Positions 34,318-44,129 of a stretch of DNA of 64,000 nucleotides are shown one piece after another; the first letter of the stretch is position 1, and the number at the start of each line of letters is the position of its first letter. The stretch lies in assembly GCA_001553355.1 (NCBI GenBank), contig KQ960853.1, positions 1 through 64,000 of the forward strand, in the 5' to 3' direction. A program made the translations under genes and the position numbers. The stretch comes from Veillonellaceae bacterium DNF00626. Its GTDB lineage: Bacteria; Bacillota; Negativicutes; Veillonellales; Dialisteraceae. The notes below the pieces were generated by a model. The model had not been told where the DNA came from, made no database searches, and saw only the letters and a program-made list of their open reading frames with translations.

Positions 34318-36600
34318 CTATATTTTCTTCTTGATAATTTCTTCGTATACCATGATGGCATTCCTGAATTTTTCTCCGTATTCATGAGGAAAGTTTACCG
34401 GTATTTTCTTTTCTCGTGCCATCATACGCAAAGCATCATCCGACAGAATATCTTCGTCTTTTTTCCCATTTCGCACAGCTATTTGCTGCCTTACTTTTTG
34501 CAAATAAAGAATAAACGCCTTTTCTGCAATATCTCCCTCCACCGGCGCCTCTTGTATATCTTTTATAGTTGCCTTTTTTCCTTGAAGAATGGGAAGAAAT
34601 AAGAGTCCGTATTGTTGAGCTTTTCTTTCACCAATGCCTTTAATTTCTTTTAACTCTTTCAATGTCGTCGGCCGCATCTCTGCCATTTGTTCCAACATGG
34701 CATCGGTAAAAATCTGTCGCGTTGCTACTTTTCTTTCCTCACAAATACGGCGACGAAGTGTGTATAATCGTTTCAAAAGAGCTTCATTCGTTATTCTTTC
34801 ATCAGGCACTGTCACTTTTTGATTCTGATGAAAGATATCCAAAAAACGTGTGCCATATTTCTGTAACTTAAAAGCTCCAACACCATGCACTTTTGCCATA
34901 TCCTCTTGATTTTTCGGTGACAAACGAATCATATCCTCTAAAGTGGCATCAGAAAAAACCACAAAAGGCGGCACATGTTCTTCTTTCGCGATAATAGCGC
35001 GTAATTCTCGAAGTTGGTCAAAAAGGGATCTATCCGGAGCAGGTGGGTTTGCTTCACTGATGTCATCCGCCACCAACTCATAAAATCCCACTGCCATACC
35101 TCTCACTTTCTTTTGACCTGCCAGAACGGCTTTCGCCAATGGTGTAAGTTCAATGGTTCCAAATTCTTTATCTTTATCTAAATATCCATCAGCCATAAGT
35201 GACGTAATCAAATCTCTGATATGCATAAGTTTAGCGCTCTGCAATTTACCAAAAGTAAGCACCTGATCCAAGTGTTTTGCCATTACCATTTTCCTTTGGC
35301 TTCCCTTTAATATTTGCGCAATCACAGACGCGCCGAAATGACCTTTCACCGCAGCCACCGTGCGAAATACCAATTGTGCCATGTCCGTAATATCCACACG
35401 ACACGATTCATTTTCACAATTTCCACAATGCCCGCAAGGTGAATTTTCTTTTTCACCAAAATAATCTAATATCGTATTCCGCAAACATTGTGAGGTCTGT
35501 GCATATTTCTCCATCGCATGAAGTCTTTCATAGTCATGATGTCGTTGTTCTTCCGGTTTATCACTTATTTCAATAAGATAACGTTGAATTTCACTATCTG
35601 CTCCGCTATAAAGCAAAATGCACTCTGCCTTTGCCCCATCTCGTCCGGCACGCCCGGCTTCTTGATAATAAGCCTCTAAACTTTTGGGCATTTGGTAATG
35701 AATCACATAACGCACATTGCTTTTATCTATCCCCATGCCAAACGCATTAGTCGCCACCATAACTTGAATACGATCATAAGAAAAATCATCTTGTGCCAAC
35801 TGCCGTTCCTTGTCTGTCATGCCTGCATGATAGCGCCCTGCCGAAATGCCCTCACGCTGAAGATGCTCATATATTTCATCCACAGACTTTCGAGTGGCGC
35901 AATAAATAATACCGCTTTCCTTTTGATGACTTTTCGTATAGGAAAAAATAAAATTTTCCTTATCCACATGACGAAAAACACGAAACGATAAATTCGGTCG
36001 ATCCAACCCTGTGCGAAACACCATAGCATCAGTCAAGCCCAAAAGCATTTTCATATCCGCTTCCACAAGTGTCGTAGCCGTAGCAGTAAAGGCCGTAATT
36101 ATCGGCTTAGATGACAATCTATCAATCACGCCTTTGATTAAGCTATATGACGGACGAAAATCATGTCCCCATTGAGATACACAATGTGCCTCATCAATAA
36201 CCACCATAGATAACGGCACTTTCTCTAAGCATGAAACAAAATGCGGCGCCATAAGCCTTTCCGGTGCCATATACAAAATTTTTATTTTTCCGCGATACAA
36301 ATCGCGAAGACGTTCGATAGACTCCTCATAAGAAATCGTTGAATTAACAAAAGACGCAGGAATCCCTTGCGCCACCAATGCTTCCACTTGATCTTTCATC
36401 AAAGAAATTAAAGGCGAAATCACAACCGTTCCATAAGGAAATAATAACGCAGGCACCTGAAAACAGATGGACTTTCCGGCGCCGGTCGGCATAATTGCCA
36501 GCACCTTCCGTCCATCTTGAATTGCCTGAATAATATTTTCCTGTGCAGGTCGAAATGTATTATAACCAAAATATTTCTGCAATACCTCACGTGGTAACAT
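34318..36600 (-). CDS. recQ: ATP-dependent DNA helicase RecQ with three HRDC-like domains
   Basis: The 760-residue helicase is about 150 residues longer than E. coli RecQ. Order: helicase domains with MPTGAGKS (about 37-44) and DEAH (about 136), the Cys-rich zinc site (CLRN to CGHCGNCENESC, about 375-400), a winged helix, then HRDC domains at about 515-590, 605-680 and a divergent third at about 690-755. Three HRDC domains are known in Deinococcus RecQ, where they tune DNA-structure binding. It would act in recombination and fork repair. Confidence 0.93.
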   Translation of the reverse strand: MLPREVLQKYFGYNTFRPAQENIIQAIQDGRKVLAIMPTGAGKSICFQVPALLFPYGTVVISPLISLMKDQVEALVAQGIPASFVNSTISYEESIERLRDLYRGKIKILYMAPERLMAPHFVSCLEKVPLSMVVIDEAHCVSQWGHDFRPSYSLIKGVIDRLSSKPIITAFTATATTLVEADMKMLLGLTDAMVFRTGLDRPNLSFRVFRHVDKENFIFSYTKSHQKESGIIYCATRKSVDEIYEHLQREGISAGRYHAGMTDKERQLAQDDFSYDRIQVMVATNAFGMGIDKSNVRYVIHYQMPKSLEAYYQEAGRAGRDGAKAECILLYSGADSEIQRYLIEISDKPEEQRHHDYERLHAMEKYAQTSQCLRNTILDYFGEKENSPCGHCGNCENESCRVDITDMAQLVFRTVAAVKGHFGASVIAQILKGSQRKMVMAKHLDQVLTFGKLQSAKLMHIRDLITSLMADGYLDKDKEFGTIELTPLAKAVLAGQKKVRGMAVGFYELVADDISEANPPAPDRSLFDQLRELRAIIAKEEHVPPFVVFSDATLEDMIRLSPKNQEDMAKVHGVGAFKLQKYGTRFLDIFHQNQKVTVPDERITNEALLKRLYTLRRRICEERKVATRQIFTDAMLEQMAEMRPTTLKELKEIKGIGERKAQQYGLLFLPILQGKKATIKDIQEAPVEGDIAEKAFILYLQKVRQQIAVRNGKKDEDILSDDALRMMAREKKIPVNFPHEYGEKFRNAIMVYEEIIKKKI

Positions 36601-36902
36601 GATATTCTTCCTTCCGTTATTATTTCTATTATACCAAACGCCTTATAATAGTCAATTTCCCCTTATACAATGGGCATTTCCATGACATCCTTCATAAACC
36701 CCGTTCTTCATTTCCCTACCATTTCTGCAAAAGCATTGACAAAAAACGATAGAGATAATAAAGTGTAATTTAAGATGAAAACGCTTATGATTACTATTTC
36801 CTTCAACACACTCAAAAGAAAACATACCATAAAAAACGGAGAAATAATCATGGCTAAATTCATTTGTATCACTATTTGAATAATAATCACTAAAGGAAAA
36901 TT

Positions 36903-37493
36903 ATGGATTTCATTGTACATTTTTTACTGGATTGGGGCTACATCGCTCTATTTATTTGTATGGCCTTGGAGAATATGAATATTCCCATTCCCAGCGAAAT
37001 TATTTTAGGTTTCGCCGGTTTTTTAGTATCACAGCACATTTTTGATTTCACCACGGCTACCATTGTAGCCACTATCGCCGGATTGGCAGGCTCTCTTCTT
37101 TCTTATTACATGGGTCTTAAGGGCGGTAGAAATCTCATGCTTCGCCATACGGCAAAAGGCGGATTAGGCGCAAAAAAATTAAGTTTAGCCAAAAATTGCT
37201 TCGAGAAATACGGTGGCTTAGCGGTTTTTACCGGTCGCCTTCTACCGGGTATTCGCACCTTCATTTCACTCCCTGCCGGCATCGCTAAGTATCCCATCAA
37301 AAGATTTATTATCTATACACTTTTAGGTACCATACCATGGACAATTTTTCTTATTTACATGGGTGATTTTTTGGGAGAAAACTGGACACTCCTGATAGAC
37401 TATAAATTGGAAATCGGAGTCACTTGCTGCGTGCTTGCCGCTATCGCCGGTGCATTATTTTATATATTTCACAAACAAAATAAAATGAAATAA
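36903..37493 (+). CDS. DedA-family membrane protein
   Basis: The 196-residue protein has the DedA/SNARE-associated layout: an N-terminal ENMNIPIPSEIILGFAGFL segment, the GLAGSLLSYYMGLKGG re-entrant region, FTGRLLPGIRTFISLPAGIA (the conserved Arg-Pro-Gly motif) and two final membrane segments. DedA proteins are thought to be lipid scramblases or proton-linked flippases, including for undecaprenyl phosphate. It stands alone, with a terminator at 37548. Confidence 0.92.
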   Translation: MDFIVHFLLDWGYIALFICMALENMNIPIPSEIILGFAGFLVSQHIFDFTTATIVATIAGLAGSLLSYYMGLKGGRNLMLRHTAKGGLGAKKLSLAKNCFEKYGGLAVFTGRLLPGIRTFISLPAGIAKYPIKRFIIYTLLGTIPWTIFLIYMGDFLGENWTLLIDYKLEIGVTCCVLAAIAGALFYIFHKQNKMK

Positions 37494-37547
37494 TATATCT
37501 TGCTATCGCTAAATAACACAACAACGCATTTATCTACATCCAAAGAG

Positions 37548-37567
37548 GCGGCTTGTCCGCTTTTTTT
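37548..37567 (+). terminator. dedA terminator
   Basis: GCGG-CTTGT-CCGC followed by seven T. Confidence 0.75.
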
Positions 37568-37692
37568 ATTTCCTCCTAATTAGTAGGCAAATCATTTTTT
37601 ATAAAATAACTTACACTCAAATAATTTCATGTATAATAAAAGAAATAAATCTATTCATCTATTTTACTATTTACGAACAAAAAGGAGATCCC

Positions 37693-39288
37693 TTGGAAAA
37701 AATATTATTTCTCATCGCTATTGTTATTTTCTTTTGCATCGCATTTCAACGCATGCTCAGAAAAACCGGTGTGCCCGGCTTACTTATTTTCATTCTATTA
37801 GGTATGCTCTTCGGCAGCGACGGATTATTTAAAATTACTTTTGATAATTATTCTTTCGCCAACCAATTATGTTCTATCGCACTCATCTTTATTATGTTTT
37901 ACGGTGGTGCCGGTACAAAGTGGAGTACAGCCAAACCCATTGCGACAAAAGCCATCCTACTCTCTTCGATAGGAACCATTCTTACCGGTGGATTAGTCGG
38001 TCTTTTCTGTCACTATACTTTAGGTTTTAATTGGCATGAAGCACTTCTTACAGGTGCTGTCATCTGTTCTACCGATGCCGCTTCTGTCTTTTCAATTCTT
38101 CGTTCAAAAAAGATGAATTTGAAATATAATACCGCCCCCCTCCTGGAAGTAGAAAGCGGTAGTAACGACCCATTTTCTTACTTACTCACAATTATTGTCC
38201 TTACTTCCATAACCGGCGGCAGTTATAGCATAAGTGATATGTTGCTTTTATTGTTGTCACAAGTTGTTATAGGTATTATCGGTGGTGTTTGTTTTGCACT
38301 TATAGCAAAACAAATTCTTATTCGCTTTGATATTTCCGATTCCATATTAGACACCGCCTTTATAGTCGGAATTGCTCTTATCGCTTATACCGTTCCCTAT
38401 CTCCTTAATGGCAACGGCTATTTAGCGGTATACATTGCCGGCATTATTTTAGGAAATAGCCAAATTCCAAGGAAAAAAGCCATACTTAATTTTCTTGGAG
38501 GACTAACCGGTCTCATGCAAATGTTTCTCTTTTTCCTCCTGGGACTTCTTTCCTTCCCATCAGAATTACCGATTGTATCAGTAACTGCTTTTTCTATTGC
38601 ACTTTTCCTTACTTTTATTGCTCGACCTCTGGCAATAGCACTTTTAATGACACCATTTCACAGTCCTTTGAGACAACAACTTTTCATTGCATGGTCAGGC
38701 ATGCGCGGTGCTGCATCTATTGTATTTGCTATTATGGCTATCACCGGTACAAACTCTCTGACAAATGATATTTTTCACATCGTCTTTTTCATCGTTCTGT
38801 TTTCCATTTTAATTCAAGGCACATTATTACCTGTTGTAGCTAAAAAGCTGGACATGATTGATGATAATGAAAACGTTCTCAAAACATTTAATGACTATAC
38901 ACAGGAAATGCCGGTGGAATTCCTTCAATTTACACTCCACCAGGGTCACGCATGGGAAGGGAAAAAAATATCCGATATCATCCTTCCGCCGGAATGTATT
39001 ATGGCGTTAATTATACGAAATCATGAAAAAGTTCTTCCCAAAGGCGATACCATACTCAAAAAAGGTGACACCTTAGTTCTTGGCGGCAAAGAAGGCGGAG
39101 AAATCAGTACCGTGCATCTATACGAAAAAGAAGTAACAAAAGACGATCCTTGGCTGGGCGGACGAATTATGGACGTTGTACCGGATAAAAATTTGATTAT
39201 TTTAATTATTCGCAAAAACAATGTAATCATACCTAACGGAAATACCATTCTCTACGAAAATGATTGGCTTTACATCAGTGATAGATGA
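37693..39288 (+). CDS. CPA1-type K+/H+ antiporter (NhaP2-like) with RCK_C domains
   Basis: Of 531 residues, about 1-390 carry some 12 membrane segments of the CPA antiporter fold, with [14 protein letters not shown] and the ESGSNDPF ion-site motif near 155-162. Residues about 400-531 hold two RCK_C-type regulatory repeats (ISDIILPPECIMALIIR and IMDVVPDKNLIILIIR). It should exchange K+ or Na+ for protons at the inner membrane. The start is a TTG at 37693, 5 bases after AAAGGAG. Confidence 0.88.
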   Translation: MEKILFLIAIVIFFCIAFQRMLRKTGVPGLLIFILLGMLFGSDGLFKITFDNYSFANQLCSIALIFIMFYGGAGTKWSTAKPIATKAILLSSIGTILTGGLVGLFCHYTLGFNWHEALLTGAVICSTDAASVFSILRSKKMNLKYNTAPLLEVESGSNDPFSYLLTIIVLTSITGGSYSISDMLLLLLSQVVIGIIGGVCFALIAKQILIRFDISDSILDTAFIVGIALIAYTVPYLLNGNGYLAVYIAGIILGNSQIPRKKAILNFLGGLTGLMQMFLFFLLGLLSFPSELPIVSVTAFSIALFLTFIARPLAIALLMTPFHSPLRQQLFIAWSGMRGAASIVFAIMAITGTNSLTNDIFHIVFFIVLFSILIQGTLLPVVAKKLDMIDDNENVLKTFNDYTQEMPVEFLQFTLHQGHAWEGKKISDIILPPECIMALIIRNHEKVLPKGDTILKKGDTLVLGGKEGGEISTVHLYEKEVTKDDPWLGGRIMDVVPDKNLIILIIRKNNVIIPNGNTILYENDWLYISDR

Positions 39289-39388
39289 AATATCATGTAA
39301 CGTATTCATCCCTTTACATACCAAAAATTCTATTATATAATCAATACAGGAAATCGAAACAATTAGATTTATTCAAAAGGAGAACTCA

Positions 39389-39712
39389 ATGGTAAAAGAA
39401 CTGAAATCAACTGATGAATTTGTACAAGAAATAACTAATCAAAAAGGCTATGCACTCATTGACTTTTGGGCTGTATGGTGTCAGCCCTGCCGTATGATGG
39501 CACCGGTGGTAGAAAAAGTAGCAGAAGAATTATCTGATCTTCGTGTATACAAAGTAAATGTAGATGAAGTATCTTCTCTTTCCGAAGGCTTTGAAATTAT
39601 GTCCATTCCCACACTAATTATATTTAAAGATGGGAATCCCATTCATCGTCTATCCGGATATCGTCCTTTCGACGTTTTACTTCATGACATCAAAGAAGTC
39701 ATTGAACAATAA
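39389..39712 (+). CDS. trxA: Thioredoxin with WCQPC active site
   Basis: The 107-residue protein has the thioredoxin fold: DFWAVWCQPCRMMAP (about 25-39), VNVDEVSSL, and the cis-Pro loop SIPTLIIFKDG. Gln replaces the normal Gly in CGPC, which may shift redox potential or partner choice. AAAGGAG lies upstream of the ATG. No thioredoxin reductase is nearby. Confidence 0.92.
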   Translation: MVKELKSTDEFVQEITNQKGYALIDFWAVWCQPCRMMAPVVEKVAEELSDLRVYKVNVDEVSSLSEGFEIMSIPTLIIFKDGNPIHRLSGYRPFDVLLHDIKEVIEQ

Positions 39713-39733
39713 ATATTGCGATTTTGCATAAAT

Positions 39734-39760
39734 AAAAAACCTGCATTAAGCAGGTTTTTT
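39734..39760. terminator. Terminator shared by trxA and nrdG
   Basis: AAACCTGC and GCAGGTTT, A-rich before and T-rich after, so it can act on both convergent genes. Confidence 0.9.
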
Positions 39761-39769
39761 ATTGTTTGT

Positions 39770-40324
39770 TTATATCTTTGCCATAGCAGAGATACTCGTA
39801 TCACGAGGATTCCAAAATACAATATCTCCTGTTTTCAAAGATTTTTGCACATCAATCGTTCTTTGATTTGATGATCCCTTAAAAAGAAGGGTAATATCTT
39901 TCTTTTCCAGAACAAATTCTCCATCTACCAACACGTCAATATACGAAAGTAATTTCATCGTTTCAGGCATCGTTTTTGCAAAACGTCCTAATATTTCTTC
40001 ATCAAAGAGAAATCCGGAGAAACACCATAAATCCTTTTCCGGATAGGTTTCCTTAAATCGACGCACCAAAGGGAGTAGTCCTTTTTGATTGACCGGCTCC
40101 ATAGGCTCACCGCCCAACAGTGTCATACCTTGGTAACAATCTTGTCCCAACTTTTCAATGATATAGTCTTCCGTTTCTTTGGTGAAATCCTTACCATAAT
40201 TAAAATCCCATGTATGAGGATTAAAACATCCCTTGCATCTATGTGTACACCCCGATACGAAGAGAGAGAACCGTATGCCCGGTCCGTTAGCAATATCATA
40301 TTCTTTTATTCCGGCATATTTCAT
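39770..40324 (-). CDS. nrdG: Anaerobic ribonucleotide reductase activase
   Basis: The 184-residue radical-SAM enzyme makes the glycyl radical on NrdD. CTHRCKGC (about 26-33) is the CX3CX2C cluster site, preceded by GPGIRFSLFVSGC. It follows nrdD by about 50 bp, in which a hairpin (40350-40368) lies and may lower its expression relative to nrdD. Confidence 0.95.
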   Translation of the reverse strand: MKYAGIKEYDIANGPGIRFSLFVSGCTHRCKGCFNPHTWDFNYGKDFTKETEDYIIEKLGQDCYQGMTLLGGEPMEPVNQKGLLPLVRRFKETYPEKDLWCFSGFLFDEEILGRFAKTMPETMKLLSYIDVLVDGEFVLEKKDITLLFKGSSNQRTIDVQKSLKTGDIVFWNPRDTSISAMAKI

Positions 40325-40349
40325 AACATTCTCTTCCTTAGAAAATAAA

Positions 40350-40368
40350 GACGGCTATGCGAGCCGTC
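40350..40368. terminator. Hairpin between nrdD and nrdG (partial terminator)
   Basis: GACGGCT and AGCCGTC with a 5-nt loop. On the minus strand it is followed by TTTATTTTC, suggesting attenuation between the two genes. Confidence 0.55.
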
Positions 40369-40375
40369 CTTTTTA

Positions 40376-42583
40376 TTATAAATGAAGCACGCGATCCTTT
40401 ATTTCCTGAGTACGTCCTTGATTCCAGAATTGCGTACCGATATATCCGCAAGTCCGACGAGCTACCGACATTTTATGCTGATCTTCGTTGCCGCAATTCG
40501 GGCATTCCCAAATTAATTTCCCACTTTCATCTTCAATAATTTTTATTTCTCCGTCATACCCGCATTCCATGCAGTAATCACTCTTCGTATTCAACTCTGC
40601 ATACATAATATTATCATAAATATATTTCATCACAGAAATAACCGCAGGAATATTATTTTGCATATTCGGCACTTCGATATAAGAAATAGCACCGCCGCCG
40701 GAAAGTTTTTGGAAATCCGATTCAAATTTCAGTTTATGGAACGCATCAATTTTTTCCGCTACATGAACGTGATAGCTATTGGTAATATAATTTTTATCCG
40801 TTACACCGGGAATAATGCCAAAACGCTTCTGCAAGCACTTAGCAAATTTATACGTTGTTGATTCCATCGGTGTGCCATATACAGAGTAACTGATATTTTC
40901 TTCTGCTCTCCATTTAGCGCAGGCATCATTCAATTTCTCCATGACACGAATAGCAAATTCCCGTCCTTTTTCCGTCGTGTGTGATACGCCAAGCATTCTC
41001 ATGCACATTTCATACAAACCGGCATATCCTAAGGAAATTGTACTGTAATTATTAAATAACAACTTATCTATCGTTTCGCCCTTTTTCAATCTTGCCAATG
41101 CCCCATTTTGCCAAAGAATCGGTGCTACATCAGACACGGTTCCCAAAAGTCTTTCATGCCGGCAACGGAGCGCTCTATGACAAAGCTCAAGACGTTCATC
41201 TAAAATCTTCCAAAAGTCTTCCATATTTCCTTCAGACGAACAAGCCACGTCCACCAAATTCAAGGTCACTACGCCTTGATTGAATCGGCCATAATACTTA
41301 TGCTTTCTGCCTTCGCCCAATCCTTCTGTATCAGGTGTAAGGAAGCTGCGGCAACCCATGCAAGGATACACATCCCCTTCTTTATTTTCCTTCATTACCT
41401 TAGCAGAAATATAATCAGGAACCAAACGCTTTGCTGTACACTCTGCCGCTAATTTCGTCAAATCGTAATAAGGCGAATCTTCATGAATATTATCTTCATC
41501 CAACACATAAATTAATTTCGGAAATGCCGGTGTAATCCATACGCCCTTTTCATTTTTTACGCCCTTCATGCGCTGCAATAAAACTTCCCGTATGATCATG
41601 GCTAGATCTTTTCTAATTTGTCCATCCGGCACTTCGTCCAAATACATAAACATAGTCACGAACGGTGCCTGACCATTGCAAGTCATCAATGTAATAAGCT
41701 GATACTGAATAGTCTGAATACCATTCTTAATTTCCTCTTTCAAACGAGCTTCAGTAATCTTATCAATAATATCATCATCCATTGGCTCGCCGGTGATTTT
41801 TCGTTCTTCAATAATTTCTTTTCTTATTTTTTTACGACTAATATCAACAAACGGTGCCAAATGAGACAACGTGAACGATTGTCCTCCATACTGATTGGAT
41901 GCTACTTGCGCCACAATCTGCGTTGTCACGTTACAAGCGGTAAAGAAGGAATGGGGCTTTTCAATCATTGTCTGACTGATAACCGTGCCATTCTGAAGCA
42001 TATCCTCCAAATTAATCAAATCGCAATTATGCTCTTTCTGTGCGAAATAATCCGCATCATGAAAATGAATAATGCCTTCCTCATGAGCCTTTACAATATC
42101 TTCAGGTAACAAAAGACGACGAGTCAAATCTTTTGAAACCTCTCCTGCCATATAATCACGCTGTGTAGAATTTATGATCGGATTTTTATTTGAATTTTCC
42201 TGCTTTACCTCTTCATTATTCAATTCAATAAGAGATAAAATGCCATCATCGGTAGTATTACTCTTACGTGAAATTTCACGTTTATAACGATAACGTACAT
42301 ATTTCTGCGCCACTTCATAACCGCGCATTTCCATGATACCCGTTTCTACCATGTCCTGAATATCCTCTACATGAGCAGCTCGAGAATAGTCCGTAATCTT
42401 TTTGGCAATGTTATCGGCAATAGCACGAATTTGAAATTTATTCAGCTGATGAATCCCATCCACCTCATGATTTGCCTTTGCAATTGCGTTGATAATTTTT
42501 GAAATATCAAATGATACTTCCTGTCCATTTCTTTTAATAACATTATTGCGAACGATAATGTTTTCCTGTTGATCTGTGTTCAT
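40376..42583 (-). CDS. nrdD: Anaerobic (class III) ribonucleoside-triphosphate reductase
   Basis: The 735-residue oxygen-sensitive enzyme reduces NTPs to dNTPs. An ATP-cone at about 15-110 gives allosteric control. The C-terminus has a zinc site (CMECG, CPNCG) and the glycyl-radical motif RRTCGYIGTQFWNQGR about 20 residues from the end. It is transcribed first, then nrdG. The upstream 540 bp hold several palindromes and a direct repeat, so regulation seems elaborate. Confidence 0.96.
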   Translation of the reverse strand: MNTDQQENIIVRNNVIKRNGQEVSFDISKIINAIAKANHEVDGIHQLNKFQIRAIADNIAKKITDYSRAAHVEDIQDMVETGIMEMRGYEVAQKYVRYRYKREISRKSNTTDDGILSLIELNNEEVKQENSNKNPIINSTQRDYMAGEVSKDLTRRLLLPEDIVKAHEEGIIHFHDADYFAQKEHNCDLINLEDMLQNGTVISQTMIEKPHSFFTACNVTTQIVAQVASNQYGGQSFTLSHLAPFVDISRKKIRKEIIEERKITGEPMDDDIIDKITEARLKEEIKNGIQTIQYQLITLMTCNGQAPFVTMFMYLDEVPDGQIRKDLAMIIREVLLQRMKGVKNEKGVWITPAFPKLIYVLDEDNIHEDSPYYDLTKLAAECTAKRLVPDYISAKVMKENKEGDVYPCMGCRSFLTPDTEGLGEGRKHKYYGRFNQGVVTLNLVDVACSSEGNMEDFWKILDERLELCHRALRCRHERLLGTVSDVAPILWQNGALARLKKGETIDKLLFNNYSTISLGYAGLYEMCMRMLGVSHTTEKGREFAIRVMEKLNDACAKWRAEENISYSVYGTPMESTTYKFAKCLQKRFGIIPGVTDKNYITNSYHVHVAEKIDAFHKLKFESDFQKLSGGGAISYIEVPNMQNNIPAVISVMKYIYDNIMYAELNTKSDYCMECGYDGEIKIIEDESGKLIWECPNCGNEDQHKMSVARRTCGYIGTQFWNQGRTQEIKDRVLHL

Positions 42584-42654
42584 GATACGCTCCTCAGTGA
42601 TTTATTATTTCATTTCCGTAGAAATACAAAATATTGAAAAATATTTGTCGAAAA

Positions 42655-42670
42655 ACACAACATGTTGTGT
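42655..42670. promoter_or_regulatory. NrdR-box-like perfect palindrome upstream of nrdD
   Basis: ACACAACATGTTGTGT is a perfect 16-bp palindrome close to the known NrdR-box pattern (ACAC-W-A-T-A-T-x-GTGT). A second, smaller palindrome TATGTT-AC-AACATA lies at 42678-42691, 22 bp away centre to centre. Confidence 0.55.
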
Positions 42671-42710
42671 CGAAACTTATGTTACAACATATTCAACAAA
42701 AAGGGAATAG

Positions 42711-42748
42711 CCAAAATATCATAACTAAAACGCCAAAATGTCATAACT
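42711..42748. repeat. Pair of 16-bp direct repeats in the nrdD leader
   Basis: CCAAAATATCATAACT (42711) and CCAAAATGTCATAACT (42733) start 22 bp apart, two helical turns, as expected for adjacent protein sites. Confidence 0.6.
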
Positions 42749-42888
42749 CATTTTCCGTGAAATCAAAAAAAATGAGAAGCATACGACAAGTAATAGTAAA
42801 TCGAAAATTTTAGTAAATGTTTCACGATAACGTTTCACATCCTCCATGCTGTTATAGATTTATTTTATAACATGCAAATACGAAAAAT

Positions 42889-42904
42889 CCACTATATATT
42901 GTAG
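42889..42904. promoter_or_regulatory. Second NrdR-box-like site upstream of nrdD
   Basis: CCACTATATATTGTAG matches the NrdR-box core (ACTATATATTGT) but lies about 230 bp upstream of the first palindrome, farther than the usual paired spacing. Confidence 0.45.
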
Positions 42905-43129
42905 CCATATAATAACGAATTTCTACAAATAGTATAAACACGAATAAAAACTGTGACAACAATCTTGCAAAAAATAAATTTATTTTCTTTCTTCCCCCAT
43001 GCCCTACCCCTATGTGATACATCCCGCATATACCCCTTTATAGATAAATTAGTTCGCCCATGAAGCCTTTCAGCGCCCTTACCATGCTATAATAATAATA
43101 TCTAATTCATGTTATAAAGGAGGCTTCTC
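42905..43129. other. Rest of the nrdD / enoyl-CoA hydratase divergent region
   Basis: A+T-rich DNA between divergent genes. AAAGGAGG at the right end serves the plus gene. I see no further gene or clear RNA element. Confidence 0.5.
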
Positions 43130-43924
43130 ATGTACACTCGACTTCATTTATCTTTCAAAAATCACGTGGCACTAATCACCTTAGACCATAATGCTACGTT
43201 AAATGCCATTGATCTCACTATGGCTGATGAAATTTTAGCCGCGTTAAAAGAAACTGAAGAATCAAAAGATGCACATATTGTAATTATTACCGGTGCCGGT
43301 CGTGCTTTTTCCGGCGGCGGAAATATCCAATACATGAAAGATCATTGTCAAGAACCTGATTTCGTAGAAAAATCTATGGGGCCTTTAGCTAAACGAGTGT
43401 CTGAAATTGTTTTATACATGAAAAAAATGAAGAAAATTGTCATAGCTGCTGTGTCCGGAGCCGCTGCCGGTGGCGGTGCCAATATTGCCTTAGCCGCTGA
43501 TTTTATTTTTGCTGCTGAAAATGCCAAATTCATTCAAGCTTTTGTAGGCATCGGTCTTTGCCCTGACACAGGCGGCACTTATTTCCTACCGCGCATGGTA
43601 GGCGCTATGCAAGCGATGGACATGTTCATCACCGGCAGACCGGTTTCTGCCGAGGAAGCCTACCGCTTAGGTCTTATTAAATCTGTAGTAGCGAAAGCAG
43701 ACCTTCTTCCTCAAACTATCACCTTTGCTGAAAAATTAGCCAAGGGACCTACCCTTGTTTACCAAAACACGAAAAAACTTATCTTTGAATCTTTATATCA
43801 TGATTTTGAAAAGTTCATGAGTACTGAGTTGAAATATGTTTCACAATGTGCAGAAAGCGACGATTTCAAGGAAGGAATCACTGCCTTTTTAGAAAAACGC
43901 CCTCCTAAATTTACCGGGAAATAA
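43130..43924 (+). CDS. Enoyl-CoA hydratase/isomerase family protein
   Basis: The 264-residue crotonase-fold protein has the oxyanion-hole stretches GAGRAFSGGGNIQYM (about 57-70) and AVSGAAAGGGANIALAADF (about 105-124), followed by GLCPDTGGTYFLPR. The Glu positions typical of true hydratases are not both seen, so an isomerase or another CoA-ester reaction is possible. It is alone on the plus strand with its own terminator and a strong AAAGGAGG site. Confidence 0.85.
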   Translation: MYTRLHLSFKNHVALITLDHNATLNAIDLTMADEILAALKETEESKDAHIVIITGAGRAFSGGGNIQYMKDHCQEPDFVEKSMGPLAKRVSEIVLYMKKMKKIVIAAVSGAAAGGGANIALAADFIFAAENAKFIQAFVGIGLCPDTGGTYFLPRMVGAMQAMDMFITGRPVSAEEAYRLGLIKSVVAKADLLPQTITFAEKLAKGPTLVYQNTKKLIFESLYHDFEKFMSTELKYVSQCAESDDFKEGITAFLEKRPPKFTGK

Positions 43925-43950
43925 TTCCTTTCCTCCATCTACTATTTCAA

Positions 43951-43985
43951 GCCAAAGCACCTTTTTCATCGGTCTTTGGCTTTTT
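43951..43985 (+). terminator. Terminator of the enoyl-CoA hydratase gene
   Basis: GCCAAAG and CTTTGGC with a 16-nt loop, followed by five T. Confidence 0.85.
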
Positions 43986-44129
43986 AGTTGAAATCATCTT
44001 TTTCATGCTCTCGTCTTTATTCATACAAATTTCTATTTTTCTCTATTTATGTCTGTGGTATAATATTTTCATTCCTTCGGACTTTCACTCCGTTGCGATA
44101 GAATGATGGTTTTTAGAAAGGATTTTTAT

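Noticed and set aside
36708-36920. Hydrophobic 70-codon minus-strand frame upstream of dedA
   Set aside because: No ribosome site, and the start lies inside dedA. Hydrophobicity is expected from A+T-rich DNA.
40357-42109. Plus-strand frames opposite nrdD
   Set aside because: They mirror the nrdD codons and lack ribosome sites.
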